A stretch of DNA of 64,000 nt from Cobetia sp. L2A1 (GCF_009796845.1 NZ_CP047025.1:310001-374000); one strand, 5' to 3'; shown: positions 20,501-29,572, counted from the first letter of the stretch. Made by a program: numbers and translations. The notes: generated by a model not told the origin, from the sequence alone.

Positions 20501-20818
20501 TCACGCCGGACGCTTGGTCCAGGACTGGCACCATCCCTTGGGCGCTACGCTGTTACTGGGGAATAGCTGGCAGCCATGGTTGTCAGGTTTGTAGAACATG
20601 CAGTTGGTGCAATCTGAGCCAGCCTTGAAGGCCGAATGCTCCTTGGCCTCGCTAGCGTCTTCCACATAATGTAGTGCTTTAGCCTGTGGGTTGGAGGTGT
20701 CCAGCAGTGGCAGGTCAGCAGCAAAGGCGCGCGGAGATAGAATAGCGGCACCCAACGGCAGAGCGGCAAGACCCAGCAGGCTGTTACGCATGAAGTTACG
20801 GCGACTCTGATTAGCCAT
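20501..20818 (-). CDS. High-potential iron-sulfur protein (HiPIP), Tat-exported
   Basis: A 105-residue periplasmic electron carrier. The N-terminus has a twin-arginine signal (SRRNFMR, then a hydrophobic stretch to about residue 33, cleavage after AFAA). The mature domain has four cysteines in the HiPIP order C-X2-C...C...C (CTNC, HGCQLF, GWCQSW) that hold a [4Fe-4S] cluster. Start 20818 has AAGGAG 7 bases upstream. HiPIPs pass electrons from the bc1 complex to oxidases or reaction centres. It is a single gene. Confidence 0.93.
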   Translation of the reverse strand: MANQSRRNFMRNSLLGLAALPLGAAILSPRAFAADLPLLDTSNPQAKALHYVEDASEAKEHSAFKAGSDCTNCMFYKPDNHGCQLFPSNSVAPKGWCQSWTKRPA

Positions 20819-21241
20819 GGTCAAGCTCCTTATCATCAATGGCTCGCACCTCTTGGGGCGCGAGTGTAGTCACGAAACGCCTGTCAGGAGGCGTTGGCAC
20901 ACTACCACTGTGCGCATCGGCATCTCATGCACGCGATTTGTCAGGTGCTGCGATCGATGTCAGGTGCTCGATACAGACCAGCATGCATGATGCCGAGGAG
21001 TTATCCGCACACCGGTGGTGCAATGGCAGATGCTCTACGTATTATATTGTGGCCCGAGATGGCGCAGGCGTCAGCCTCGGAAGCCGAACTCTGGCATGAT
21101 AGCGTTTATGTCAGACGATTTGATTCCAGATAATTTGCGATATAGGCAGGTTGGCGCAGATTGAAGTGGATGGCGGTACTCTCGACACGCACGATCGCCA
21201 GCACTACCGGACATCATTGCTCACCCCTAGGGAGTAGTCTC
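20819..21241. other. Gene-free stretch between HiPIP and the RAM-domain gene
   Basis: About 420 bases holding two divergent promoters; no recognisable gene, hairpin or repeat seen. Confidence 0.4.
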
Positions 21242-21517
21242 ATGCACAGTGCCATCATTTTAATTCATGCCGAGCATGGTCGTATTCGCGATGTGGCCGA
21301 GCGCATTGCTGCGCTGGACGGTATCAGCGAGGTCTATTCCACTGGTGGTCGAGTCGACATGGTGGCGATTGCTCGTGTGCGTGATTTCGAGCAGCTCGCG
21401 GAGTTGGTCACGGGTCGCCTGTCGTGTATTGACGGAATTCGCGACACCGAAACGCTCAATGCATTACAGGTCCACTCACGTCACGATCTCGATACCATGT
21501 TTGATCTTGGTCTTTAA
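21242..21517 (+). CDS. Stand-alone Lrp/AsnC ligand-binding (RAM) domain protein
   Basis: A 91-residue protein that consists only of the C-terminal alpha/beta effector domain of Lrp/AsnC regulators: AIILIHAEHGRI, then ISEVYSTGGRVDMVAIARV, then a final IRDTETL strand. There is no helix-turn-helix. Start 21242 has GGGAG 7 bases upstream. Such lone RAM domains bind amino acids or modulate full-length Lrp proteins; the ligand is unknown. It is followed after 52 bases by a nuclease gene on the same strand. Confidence 0.85.
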   Translation: MHSAIILIHAEHGRIRDVAERIAALDGISEVYSTGGRVDMVAIARVRDFEQLAELVTGRLSCIDGIRDTETLNALQVHSRHDLDTMFDLGL

Positions 21518-21569
21518 CGGGCGCGAACGTTGAAAGAAAAAGTCACCATAACAAAAGGGAAGTGGCTGA

Positions 21570-22436
21570 ATGCTGGGAGTGATGGACGAAATACGTTCGG
21601 CTGGGCGAAAGCTGTGGCGTGGGTTGGGCGTCAGCCTGGTGTTTGCGTTGGTGGGCAGCGGACTGTGGTGGTGGCAAGAGCGCGACTATCAGCAGTACTA
21701 CACCTGGCAGGGCGTACCTGAGGCACGTCATCTGGATTGGAAAACCTTTGCGCGTGGTCTTCGCAGCGATGCCTACCTGGTGGGGTGGTCTGACCTGCGC
21801 GCCAACCCCTTATGGGTGACATGGCGGCTGGAGGAGGTCGAGGCCTCGCGGCAAGGCAAGCGACCAGATGGCTTTGAGCGCGACTGGCGATCGCTATGGC
21901 CGGTATCACCGGATAGTTATCGCGGCAGCGGCTACGACCGTGGTCAATTGGCGCCCAATTATGCGATTGGCAAGGTTTATGGCTTGAAAGCGCAGGAGCA
22001 GACCTTCCGCATGACCAATATATCCCCTCAGACTCCGGCGCTTAATCGCAAACTATGGCAGCGGCTTGAAGCAGCGATCATGGATAATATCCTGCCGCGA
22101 GAAGGCGCGCTGTGGATCACGGCAGGGCCGGTATTCACTGGCAGCATTGAGCGCCTATCCAGTCTTGTTGAAATCCCTGATGCGTTCTACAAGATCATCA
22201 TTGCTCCGGGAGACTCACAGCGTCCGCCGCGTGCATTGGCATTCCTGTTTCCACAGCAGGTGCGTGGCGATGAGCCACTTGACCGCTTCCTTGTCAGTAT
22301 CGATAGAATAGAGGCGCTGACGGGCCTCGATTTCTTCCATGACCTGCCGGACGATGTCGAGCAGCGACTGGAGGCGCAAGTCAGGCGTGATGGCTGGAAG
22401 GTCGAGAGCTTCAATCGCACACCGTCACGCTACTGA
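21570..22436 (+). CDS. DNA/RNA non-specific endonuclease family protein with altered active site
   Basis: A 288-residue EndoG/NUC1-type (beta-beta-alpha metal) nuclease. Residues about 18-36 form a membrane anchor or uncleaved signal, putting the domain outside the inner membrane. The core is recognisable: GYDRGQLAPN at 121-130, then TNISPQTPALNRKLW, whose Asn residues bind the metal. The catalytic motif of the family is DRGH, with His as general base; here codon CAA gives Gln at residue 126. The enzyme may be inactive or use another base. AGGGAAG precedes the ATG. It shares a direction, and perhaps a transcript, with the RAM-domain gene. Confidence 0.8.
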   Translation: MLGVMDEIRSAGRKLWRGLGVSLVFALVGSGLWWWQERDYQQYYTWQGVPEARHLDWKTFARGLRSDAYLVGWSDLRANPLWVTWRLEEVEASRQGKRPDGFERDWRSLWPVSPDSYRGSGYDRGQLAPNYAIGKVYGLKAQEQTFRMTNISPQTPALNRKLWQRLEAAIMDNILPREGALWITAGPVFTGSIERLSSLVEIPDAFYKIIIAPGDSQRPPRALAFLFPQQVRGDEPLDRFLVSIDRIEALTGLDFFHDLPDDVEQRLEAQVRRDGWKVESFNRTPSRY

Positions 22437-22629
22437 AGTTGCGAGTATCGATCATCGCGCAGTGGCGCCGAACCACAGAAGTACGTTGCGCTGAAAAGGA
22501 GGAATGTCAGGAAAGACAGAAACACGAAAGAACGACGCTAAGCATCGAAAGCTATTGCAGAGATAAAATGGAGGAATATCGCGGTGTCGGTAGCAGGCGC
22601 TACAGGAATGACATCGGATGACAACTTGA

Positions 22630-22716
22630 TGGTGCCCAGAAGAGGACTTGAACCTCCACATCCTTACGGATACTAGCACCTGAAGCTAGCGCGTCTACCA
22701 ATTCCGCCATCTGGGC
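22630..22716 (-). tRNA. tRNA-Leu(CAG), copy 4 in transcription order
   Basis: An 87-nt type II tRNA with GCCCAGA/TCTGGGC acceptor stem, anticodon loop TTCAGGT (CAG), extra arm and encoded CCA. It is one of four in a minus-strand array spanning 22630-23242. Confidence 0.95.
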
Positions 22717-22816
22717 ATCAAGTTGTGTGCTGAAGACTCATGAAAAGAATCTCTCAGCTGAACGATCATGAAACCCTTGGTAGTGGGCCGCATGTTCCCT
22801 GTTCGAGTGCGCATCG

Positions 22817-22903
22817 TGGTGCCCAGAAGAGGACTTGAACCTCCACATCCTTACGGATACTAGCACCTGAAGCTAGCGCGTCTACCGATTCCGCCATCTG
22901 GGC
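22817..22903 (-). tRNA. tRNA-Leu(CAG), copy 3 in transcription order
   Basis: Near-identical to the copy at 22630, with one D-arm change (CGATTCC for CAATTCC on the plus strand); CCA encoded. Confidence 0.95.
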
Positions 22904-22946
22904 GAAGCGCAAAACAGGGGTCGTTCGAGTGTGAGTCTGACGTCTG

Positions 22947-23033
22947 TGGTGCCCAGGAGAGGACTTGAACCTCCACATCCTTACGGATACTAGCACCTGA
23001 AGCTAGCGCGTCTACCGATTCCGCCACCTGGGC
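22947..23033 (-). tRNA. tRNA-Leu(CAG), copy 2 in transcription order
   Basis: Same anticodon and extra arm; the acceptor stem differs at one compensated pair (GCCCAGG/CCTGGGC), which supports a functional gene. Confidence 0.95.
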
Positions 23034-23155
23034 AGACTTCAGAACTCGTTCAGCCATACGGCTTGGATAAGTCATCAAGTTATTGAAACCTTGAGGCTTT
23101 ACCCGCTTTCCGATTTTCATCTTAACGTCAGTGACGCCAACATGAAACCTGAAAT

Positions 23156-23242
23156 TGGTGCCCGGAAGAGGACTTGAACCTCCACGTCCATACGGACACT
23201 AGCACCTGAAGCTAGCGCGTCTACCAATTCCGCCATCCGGGC
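23156..23242 (-). tRNA. tRNA-Leu(CAG), copy 1 in transcription order
   Basis: The most divergent of the four: acceptor stem GCCCGGA/TCCGGGC and a changed but still pairing extra arm (GTCCATACGGAC on the plus strand). CCA encoded. Confidence 0.95.
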
Positions 23243-23453
23243 AATTGGTGCCGAATAATACGGACACTTGGCTGAAATGCAAGTGATTTCTATGCCTTGT
23301 CCGTCATGTCCTTTCTTTCATCGCGATCAGAGACTTGCTCGTGTTAAATATCATGTACCGCGAACCGCTTGCCAACCTTACTGCTGCGCGCCTTTGAAGC
23401 GTGCCTGTACCACCACTTTGAGGTCTTCGCTCACGGCGATGCGCGGGGAATGG
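23243..23453. other. Region between the tRNA-Leu array and the rnr promoter
   Basis: It holds the divergent promoters of the tRNA-Leu array and rnr; no gene recognised. Confidence 0.4.
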
Positions 23454-23483
23454 TTGGGTCGGCCCGAGGGTACGGGCTATAAT
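23454..23483 (+). promoter_or_regulatory. Candidate sigma-70 promoter of rnr
   Basis: TTGGGT (23454-23459), 18-base spacer, consensus TATAAT (23478-23483), about 75 bases before the rnr start. Confidence 0.6.
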
Positions 23484-23561
23484 GCGCGCATGAGAGACAA
23501 ACTAACATTCCGTGCCGCGACCGCTGCCCGTCTCGAATTCATCGTCAAGGAATCCTGATTA

Positions 23562-26282
23562 ATGACCCAATGGACGCTCAGCGACGACCCGCACGCGGAA
23601 CGCGAAGCCCATAAGTACGACAAGCCCATCCCCAGTCGTGAGTATCTTCTCGACAGACTGGAAGAGTATGGCAAGCCCATTACCCACGAGAACATGAGCC
23701 GCATGCTCGGTTTCGAGGATGACGACCAGCAGGAAGCTGTGAGACGTCGCCTCAATGCCATGGAACGTGACGGCCAGGTGCTGCGCAATCGCCGTGGCGC
23801 CTATGCCCTGATTGACAAGCTGGACCTGATCCGTGGCCGCGTCGTCGGCCACCGTGACGGTTTCGGCTTCCTGGCGCGCGAAGATGGCATCAAGCCAGAC
23901 CTCGCTGTGCCGCCACGCCAGATGCGTCGCGTTTTCCACGGTGATCAGGTACTGGCTCGCGTGAGTGGTCGTGATCGTCGCGGACGCGACGAGATCACCA
24001 TTGTCGAGGTGCTGGCACGCAACACGCAGACGCTGGTCGGTATCTATCGTCAGTCTGAGCCCGATTTCGGTGTGCTGATTCCCGAGAACTCGCGCATCGC
24101 TCAGGAAGTCATCATTCCCAACCGTGCGGCCAATGGTGCCAAGGACGGTCTGGTGGTTTCCGTACGCATCACCCAGCAACCCGCGACCCGCATTCAGCCG
24201 GTCGGTGAGGTGGTTGAAGTGCTTGGCGAGCGGATGGACCCGGGTATGGAAATCGACATTGCGATTCGCTCGCATGACATTCCCAGTGTGTTCCCGCCGG
24301 AAGTCGAAGACCAGATCTCGACCATCTCCGCTGAAGTACTGGAAGAAGACAAGAAAGGTCGTATCGACCTGCGTGAAACGCCAATGGTTACCATCGATGG
24401 CGAAGACGCCAAGGATTTCGATGATGCTGTCTGCGCCTGGCAGAAAGATAACGGTGATTGGAAGCTGATGGTCGCCATCGCTGACGTATCTCACTACGTT
24501 CGTGGCGGCAGCCCGCTTGATCAGGAGGGTTATACGCGTGGCAACTCGGTGTATTTCCCGGGGCAGGTCGTGCCGATGCTGCCTGAGCTGCTATCCAATG
24601 GACTGTGCTCGCTCAACCCGAATGTCGATCGTCTGACACTGGTGTGCGAACTGACCATTTCTGGCACCAGTGGCGAGATGCTCGATTATCGCTTCTTTGA
24701 AGCCGTGATCCGTTCACATGCGCGTCTGACCTACGAAAAGGTCGCCACGATGCTGCAGGATTCGGACAGCGAAGAAGGCCAGTCGCTGTGCCAGCAATAC
24801 AATGCGCTATTGCCGTCGCTGCACAACCTGCATGCGCTGTATGGCGTGCTGCGCAAGGCGCGCGACAAGCGTGGTGCGATCGATTTCGAAACGACCGAAA
24901 CGCAGATCCTGTTCAACGATGAGCGCAAGATCGAGCAGATCGTGCCGCGTACTCGTAACGACGCGCACAAGCTGATCGAAGAATGCATGTTGGCCGCCAA
25001 CGTGGCGACGGCACGCTTCCTGGATGAGCATGATCTGCCGGCACTCTATCGTGTCCACAAGCAACCGGCACCGGAGCGCCTGAACAACCTGCGCGCCTTC
25101 CTGGGTGAGCTGGGGCTGACGCTGGAAGGCGGCGATGAGCCAGCACCGAAGGATTTCCAGACCCTGCGTGCGTCCATCGCCGAGCGTCCGGATCTCGATA
25201 TCATCCAGACCGTGATGCTGCGCAGCATGACGCAGGCAGTCTATTCGCCGCAGAACGAAGGTCACTTCGGGCTGGCGTATGAGGCTTACGCGCACTTCAC
25301 CTCGCCGATCCGCCGTTATCCGGATCTGCTGGTTCACCGTGCGATTCGCTCTGTCATCCGCGGTCCGCGCAAGACTGATACTGTCTTGCGCGCCGAAGAT
25401 GCCGTGACCGAGCGTCCGACCAAGTGGTGCCCGTACACCTTCGAGCAGATGCTCGAGCTGGGTGAGCATTGCTCGATGACGGAGCGTCGTGCTGATGAAG
25501 CAACACGTGACGTCAACGACTGGCTCAAGTGCGAGTTCATGAAGGACAAGGTCGGCGAGGTGCTGGAAGGTACCGTGGCGGCGGTCACCCAGTTCGGCCT
25601 GTTCGTGCGTCTGGATGCCTACTATGTCGAGGGGCTGCTGCATATCTCCTCGCTACCGTCAGACTACTACCACTACGAGGCCGAGAAGCATCGCCTCAAG
25701 GGTGAGCGTGCTGGTGTCAGCTATGGTCTGGGTGATGGCGTCACTGTGCAGGTTGCACGTGTCGACATGGATGAGCGCAAGATTGATTTCATGCTCAACG
25801 ATCCGACGCCGCGTCCCAAGCGCAAGCCGCGCAAGGCACGCAGTGCTGATCGCAGCAGCGAAACTTCGCCGGCCAAGGATGCTTCCAAAGACGCTTCTGG
25901 CAAGGAGTCTGCTGCCAAGGGACGTCCCGGCAAGCGTGAGCGCGAGCGTCTCAAGTCCCTGACCGATGAAGTGGGCCAGGCAGATGGTAGTGAGGCTGCA
26001 CCTCAGGAAGCCGTTGCCACCGAGCGTCCCGCACGCAAGCCGCGTGGCGAGCGCTCCGCTCGTGGTGATCGTAAGCCGGCTGCTGATAATGAGCGTCAGA
26101 CAGCGTCGAGCGCTACGCCAGTCGATGCGCCGGCTACTGCGCGTCCGTCAGTCCCGAATGGTCCTGAATCTGCCGACAGTCCCTTTGCTGCTGTAGCGCC
26201 GATGGGCGTTGCTGGTAAAGATGATCCATCTCGTAAGCGCGGTTCGCGCTCTCGTGGGCAGCGTGGCAGCGGCCGTAGCTAA
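23562..26282 (+). CDS. rnr: Ribonuclease R
   Basis: A 906-residue 3'-to-5' exoribonuclease that degrades structured RNA. It has an N-terminal helix-turn-helix region (YLLDRLEEYGKPIT), cold-shock domains, the RNB catalytic core with the acidic IDGEDAKDFDDAV motif (~residues 274-286), an S1 domain starting GEVLEGTVAAVTQFGLFVRL (~662), then a ~160-residue Lys/Arg/Ala-rich disordered tail from about 745. The E. coli enzyme is 813 residues; the extra length is in the tail, which normally helps bind ribosomes and RNA. AAGGA precedes the ATG. rlmB follows, as in E. coli. Confidence 0.96.
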   Translation: MTQWTLSDDPHAEREAHKYDKPIPSREYLLDRLEEYGKPITHENMSRMLGFEDDDQQEAVRRRLNAMERDGQVLRNRRGAYALIDKLDLIRGRVVGHRDGFGFLAREDGIKPDLAVPPRQMRRVFHGDQVLARVSGRDRRGRDEITIVEVLARNTQTLVGIYRQSEPDFGVLIPENSRIAQEVIIPNRAANGAKDGLVVSVRITQQPATRIQPVGEVVEVLGERMDPGMEIDIAIRSHDIPSVFPPEVEDQISTISAEVLEEDKKGRIDLRETPMVTIDGEDAKDFDDAVCAWQKDNGDWKLMVAIADVSHYVRGGSPLDQEGYTRGNSVYFPGQVVPMLPELLSNGLCSLNPNVDRLTLVCELTISGTSGEMLDYRFFEAVIRSHARLTYEKVATMLQDSDSEEGQSLCQQYNALLPSLHNLHALYGVLRKARDKRGAIDFETTETQILFNDERKIEQIVPRTRNDAHKLIEECMLAANVATARFLDEHDLPALYRVHKQPAPERLNNLRAFLGELGLTLEGGDEPAPKDFQTLRASIAERPDLDIIQTVMLRSMTQAVYSPQNEGHFGLAYEAYAHFTSPIRRYPDLLVHRAIRSVIRGPRKTDTVLRAEDAVTERPTKWCPYTFEQMLELGEHCSMTERRADEATRDVNDWLKCEFMKDKVGEVLEGTVAAVTQFGLFVRLDAYYVEGLLHISSLPSDYYHYEAEKHRLKGERAGVSYGLGDGVTVQVARVDMDERKIDFMLNDPTPRPKRKPRKARSADRSSETSPAKDASKDASGKESAAKGRPGKRERERLKSLTDEVGQADGSEAAPQEAVATERPARKPRGERSARGDRKPAADNERQTASSATPVDAPATARPSVPNGPESADSPFAAVAPMGVAGKDDPSRKRGSRSRGQRGSGRS

Positions 26283-26312
26283 TCGCTAGCAGGTGAGTTG
26301 TTGCATGCAGTC

Positions 26313-26338
26313 TCAGCCCCGGCCTTGGCCGGGGCTGA
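26313..26338 (+). repeat. GC-rich hairpin between rnr and rlmB
   Basis: A perfect 12-bp stem TCAGCCCCGGCC/GGCCGGGGCTGA around TT, with no T run after it. It may partly uncouple rlmB from rnr or protect the rnr mRNA end. Confidence 0.5.
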
Positions 26339-26442
26339 TGCGTTAGGCGGTGGTATTGTTCGTCAGATATTTACGGCTACTGCCATGGCGGTAGTTCATG
26401 TTTCATGGGCCAGTGTCAGGGCCACAAGGCAGGAAAGCTCAA

Positions 26443-27345
26443 ATGAGTCAGGACAAGGGGCGCAAGTCCGGTCGCAGCAAGCCTGTAGGCGAACAGCTTG
26501 GCAATGATCGCGGTGCTGATCGTGGCGGCGAGCGTGGTGCAGGCCGTAGAAGTGGCGGTCGTCATTCGTCAGGCAGCTCCCGCGCACCTCAGATTCCCGG
26601 TGGTCTGGAAGCCGTCTATGGCGTGCATGCCGTTGAGGCGCTATTGGCGCGTGGACGTGCGCCGAGCGAGCTCTGGGTTCAGGCAGGTGAAGCCGAGACG
26701 CGTCTTGCCGATATTATCGAGCAGGCGCGTGCTGCCGGTTCGCGTGTCACCCTGCGGGGTCGTGATGAGTTGGATGCTCTGGCGGCGGGTGGTGGTGCGC
26801 ACCAGGGTCTTGTCGCCCTGTGTCCGCCGTTGGCAACCGAGAACGAGACGGGCCTCAAGCTACGTCTGGATGGTTGGTCGCATGCAGAGCCGCCGTTGTT
26901 TCTGGTGCTGGATTCCGTGACGGATCCGCACAACCTCGGCGCTTGCCTGCGTAGTGCCGATGCTGCGGGCGCACATGGTGTCATCGTGCCCAAGGACAAA
27001 TCTGCCTCGCTGAATGCCACGGTCCGCAAGGTAGCCTGTGGCGCTGCCGAAGTCGTGCCGGTGTATCAGGTGACTAACCTGGTGCGCACATTGGATGCAA
27101 TGAAAGAGGCTGGTGTCTGGGTGCTGGGGACGGCGGGTGAAGCTGAAGCGCTGGCTTTCGAGGCAGACTTCACGGTTCCCGTTGCCCTCGTGATGGGCGC
27201 GGAAGGCAAGGGCATGCGTCGCCTGACGCGTGAGCACTGCGACAGCCTGATCAAACTGCCGATGGCGGGAAGCGTCTCGAGCCTCAACGTTTCGGTTGCC
27301 GCCGGTATCTGTCTGTTCGAGGCAGTGCGTCAGCGTCGCGGTTGA
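26443..27345 (+). CDS. rlmB: 23S rRNA (guanosine(2251)-2'-O)-methyltransferase
   Basis: A 300-residue SpoU/TrmH-type knotted methyltransferase. Its three motifs are visible: NLGACLRSADAAGAHGV, VMGAEGKGMRRL and LPMAGSVSSLNVSVAAGI. The substrate-binding domain begins at VYGVHAVEALL (~residue 57). The first ~50 residues are a Gly/Arg/Ser-rich basic extension absent from E. coli RlmB, similar in composition to the RNase R tail. Start 26443 has CAGGAAA upstream. Confidence 0.93.
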   Translation: MSQDKGRKSGRSKPVGEQLGNDRGADRGGERGAGRRSGGRHSSGSSRAPQIPGGLEAVYGVHAVEALLARGRAPSELWVQAGEAETRLADIIEQARAAGSRVTLRGRDELDALAAGGGAHQGLVALCPPLATENETGLKLRLDGWSHAEPPLFLVLDSVTDPHNLGACLRSADAAGAHGVIVPKDKSASLNATVRKVACGAAEVVPVYQVTNLVRTLDAMKEAGVWVLGTAGEAEALAFEADFTVPVALVMGAEGKGMRRLTREHCDSLIKLPMAGSVSSLNVSVAAGICLFEAVRQRRG

Positions 27346-27404
27346 TGTTTGTCACGTTGGTGGGTGGAGGGTTGATCAGAGACGGTGCTGGCTCCACGGA
27401 TGGC

Positions 27405-27433
27405 TTGCCAAGCCATTGACACCTCTCTACAAT
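27405..27433 (+). promoter_or_regulatory. Promoter of the rpsF-rpsR-rplI operon
   Basis: TTGCCA (27405-27410), exact 17-base spacer, TACAAT (27428-27433). This would give a leader of about 170 bases before rpsF. Confidence 0.65.
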
Positions 27434-27584
27434 ACTGCGGTTCTGTGAAGTGCAGTCTGCAGTGAATGTGCGGCAAGGGGGCAACTGTCCTCGTTCGCAC
27501 GCGCGATTCATGATCTTCGGGTCTGATCGCACAACCGTAGTAATCACTCCACTCCTTGCTTCCCGGCCCGAGACGCGCCGTGGA

Positions 27585-27611
27585 GGCTGCCAAACCGAAA
27601 GGAGCCAAGCC
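27585..27611 (+). promoter_or_regulatory. Candidate S6:S18 autoregulatory motif in the rpsF leader
   Basis: GGCT (27585-27588) can pair with AGCC (27603-27606), enclosing CCGAAAGG and the Shine-Dalgarno sequence of rpsF. A CCG-containing hairpin overlapping the ribosome site is the known target by which the S6:S18 dimer represses rpsF in other bacteria. Only the local pattern was checked. Confidence 0.4.
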
Positions 27612-27992
27612 ATGCGTCACTACGAGATCGTGTTCATGGTCCACCCGGACCAGAGCGAACAGGTTCCGGCGATGATCGAGCGTTACACCTCTATCGTCAC
27701 CGAAGCCGCGGGTACTGTGCATCGTCTTGAAGATTGGGGCCGTCGTCACCTGGCATATCCGATCAACAAGATCCACAAAGCCCACTATGTACTGATGAAC
27801 ATCGAAGCAACGGGTGAGGTAGTCGAAGAACTCGAAACTATCTTCCGTTTCAACGACGCTGTCATCCGTAACCTGGTTGTGCGTACAAAGGAAGCGGACC
27901 TCGAGCCGTCTCCGATGACTAAGCCGGCTGAAGAGAAGCGTCCGCGTCGCGAAGACAAGCGTGACGAATCCGAAGTCCAAGACGCTAACTGA
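27612..27992 (+). CDS. rpsF: 30S ribosomal protein S6
   Basis: A 126-residue ribosomal protein, [17 protein letters not shown] through GRRHLAYPI and [10 protein letters not shown], with a charged C-terminal tail. Start 27612 has AAAGGAG 6 bases upstream. It heads rpsF-rpsR-DUF2232-rplI. Confidence 0.97.
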   Translation: MRHYEIVFMVHPDQSEQVPAMIERYTSIVTEAAGTVHRLEDWGRRHLAYPINKIHKAHYVLMNIEATGEVVEELETIFRFNDAVIRNLVVRTKEADLEPSPMTKPAEEKRPRREDKRDESEVQDAN

Positions 27993-28018
27993 TACCGCAC
28001 ACCCAGGAGGTCATTGCA

Positions 28019-28246
28019 ATGGCACGTTTTTTCCGTCGTCGCAAGTTCTGCCGCTTCACCGCTGAAGGCGTGAAGCAGATCGACTACAAGGACATCGAAG
28101 TCCTGAAGTCTTACATCACTGAAACCGGCAAGATCGTCCCTAGCCGTATCACTGGTACCAAGGCTCGTTATCAGCGTCAGCTGGCGACTGCCATCAAGCG
28201 TGCACGTTACCTGGCACTGCTGCCGTACAGCGACAGCCACCAGTAA
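28019..28246 (+). CDS. rpsR: 30S ribosomal protein S18
   Basis: 75 residues, [17 protein letters not shown] to [29 protein letters not shown], full family length. AGGAGG lies 8 bases upstream. It is cotranscribed with rpsF. Confidence 0.97.
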   Translation: MARFFRRRKFCRFTAEGVKQIDYKDIEVLKSYITETGKIVPSRITGTKARYQRQLATAIKRARYLALLPYSDSHQ

Positions 28247-28255
28247 GGCGACACC

Positions 28256-29113
28256 ATGATGCTGGCATTGGCACGTTGGGCCATGCGCGGCCCGTTACAG
28301 AGCATAGTGATTGCACTGTTGGCGGGACTCGTACCCTGGCTCTTCTGGTTCAGTGCCGCCATCAGTGCGCTGGTCACGCTTCGGCGTGGCCTTGTACCAG
28401 CCGCACCCGTGTTCATCGCCGCCGCCTTGCCGGCGGGCTGGTGGTGGACCCAGGGTGACCCGGTGCCTTTGGCAACCGTGTTGCTGGTCACGTTGATGGC
28501 TACCTTGCTGCGCGCTCGCGTGCGCTGGGGAGAGGCGCTGATTGGCGCTAGCCTGACGTCGGCACTGATGGTGCAGTTAGGGATATTCCTGCCACCAGGC
28601 GGGGCTGGCCCATTGCTCGAGAGTATTCGTCAGAATGCTCCTGAGCTAGATGCACGCTTGAACGACATTGCCGCTCAAGGCGTGTCGACTGAACAGCTCG
28701 CAGGGCTGGTCATCGGCGGCATCACCGGGCTGGTCGTCATGCTGGCTGCCACGGCCTGTCTGGCCCTGGCACGTAGCTGGCAATCCGGGCTCTACAATCC
28801 GGGCGGGTTTCGTGCTGAGTTTCATGCCTTTCGGCTGAGTTCACGCGAAACTCTAGTATTGGCAGCCTGCGGGGTTCTTGGCGTGCTGCTGAATGTTCCC
28901 GCGGTGCTCCTGCTGATCTGGATACCGCTACTGGTGGCTGGCATCGCTCTGGTGCATGGCTATATCGGGTTAAAGGGGATGAGCGGGTTATGGCTTATCG
29001 GCATCTACTTTTTGCTGCTGACCGCCTGGCCCACGATTCTGATTTTGCTGCTGCTGGCTCTTATTGACGTCTTTGCGGATTTTCGCGCACGTCTCGCTGG
29101 CAGTCATCGATAA
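28256..29113 (+). CDS. DUF2232 integral membrane protein
   Basis: A 285-residue polytopic membrane protein with about eight hydrophobic segments. It sits between rpsR and rplI, 9 bases after rpsR and 12 before rplI, a position at which pseudomonads and relatives carry a DUF2232 protein. The function is unknown; the family is distantly related to YybS/substrate-binding S-component-like membrane proteins. Co-expression with ribosomal proteins suggests a growth-linked role, which is inference. Confidence 0.82.
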   Translation: MMLALARWAMRGPLQSIVIALLAGLVPWLFWFSAAISALVTLRRGLVPAAPVFIAAALPAGWWWTQGDPVPLATVLLVTLMATLLRARVRWGEALIGASLTSALMVQLGIFLPPGGAGPLLESIRQNAPELDARLNDIAAQGVSTEQLAGLVIGGITGLVVMLAATACLALARSWQSGLYNPGGFRAEFHAFRLSSRETLVLAACGVLGVLLNVPAVLLLIWIPLLVAGIALVHGYIGLKGMSGLWLIGIYFLLLTAWPTILILLLLALIDVFADFRARLAGSHR

Positions 29114-29125
29114 GAGGTTTACGAG

Positions 29126-29572
29126 ATGCAAGTCATTCTGCTCGACAAGATGGGCAAGCTGGGTAACCTGGGCGACCAGGTTTCCGTCAAGGCTGGCTTC
29201 GGTCGCAACTACCTGCTGCCGTACGGCCTGGCAGTTCCGGCTACCGCTGAAAACCAGGCGGCTTTCGAAGCTCAGCGCGCTGAGCTGGAAGCACAGGTTG
29301 CAGAGCGCAAGACTGAAGCTGAAGCGCGTGCCGCTCAGCTGAATGAAATCGAACTGTCCCTCGTCGCCAAAGCTGGCGAAGAAGGCAAGCTGTTCGGTTC
29401 CATCGGTCCGCGTGATCTGGCCGAAGCTATTGCCCAATCTGGTATCGAAATCGCCAAGAGCGAAGTTCGTATGCCGGAAGGCCCGCTGCGCAACACTGGC
29501 GAATACGACATCGTGCTGCAGCTGCACGCTGACGTAACCGCTACTGTTCGTGTGGTTGTGGTCGGCGAGTAA
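29126..29572 (+). CDS. rplI: 50S ribosomal protein L9
   Basis: 148 residues with the L9 N-domain [32 protein letters not shown], the long connecting helix (~41-75) and the C-domain. GAGG lies before the ATG. It is last gene of the operon, followed by a terminator. Confidence 0.97.
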   Translation: MQVILLDKMGKLGNLGDQVSVKAGFGRNYLLPYGLAVPATAENQAAFEAQRAELEAQVAERKTEAEARAAQLNEIELSLVAKAGEEGKLFGSIGPRDLAEAIAQSGIEIAKSEVRMPEGPLRNTGEYDIVLQLHADVTATVRVVVVGE

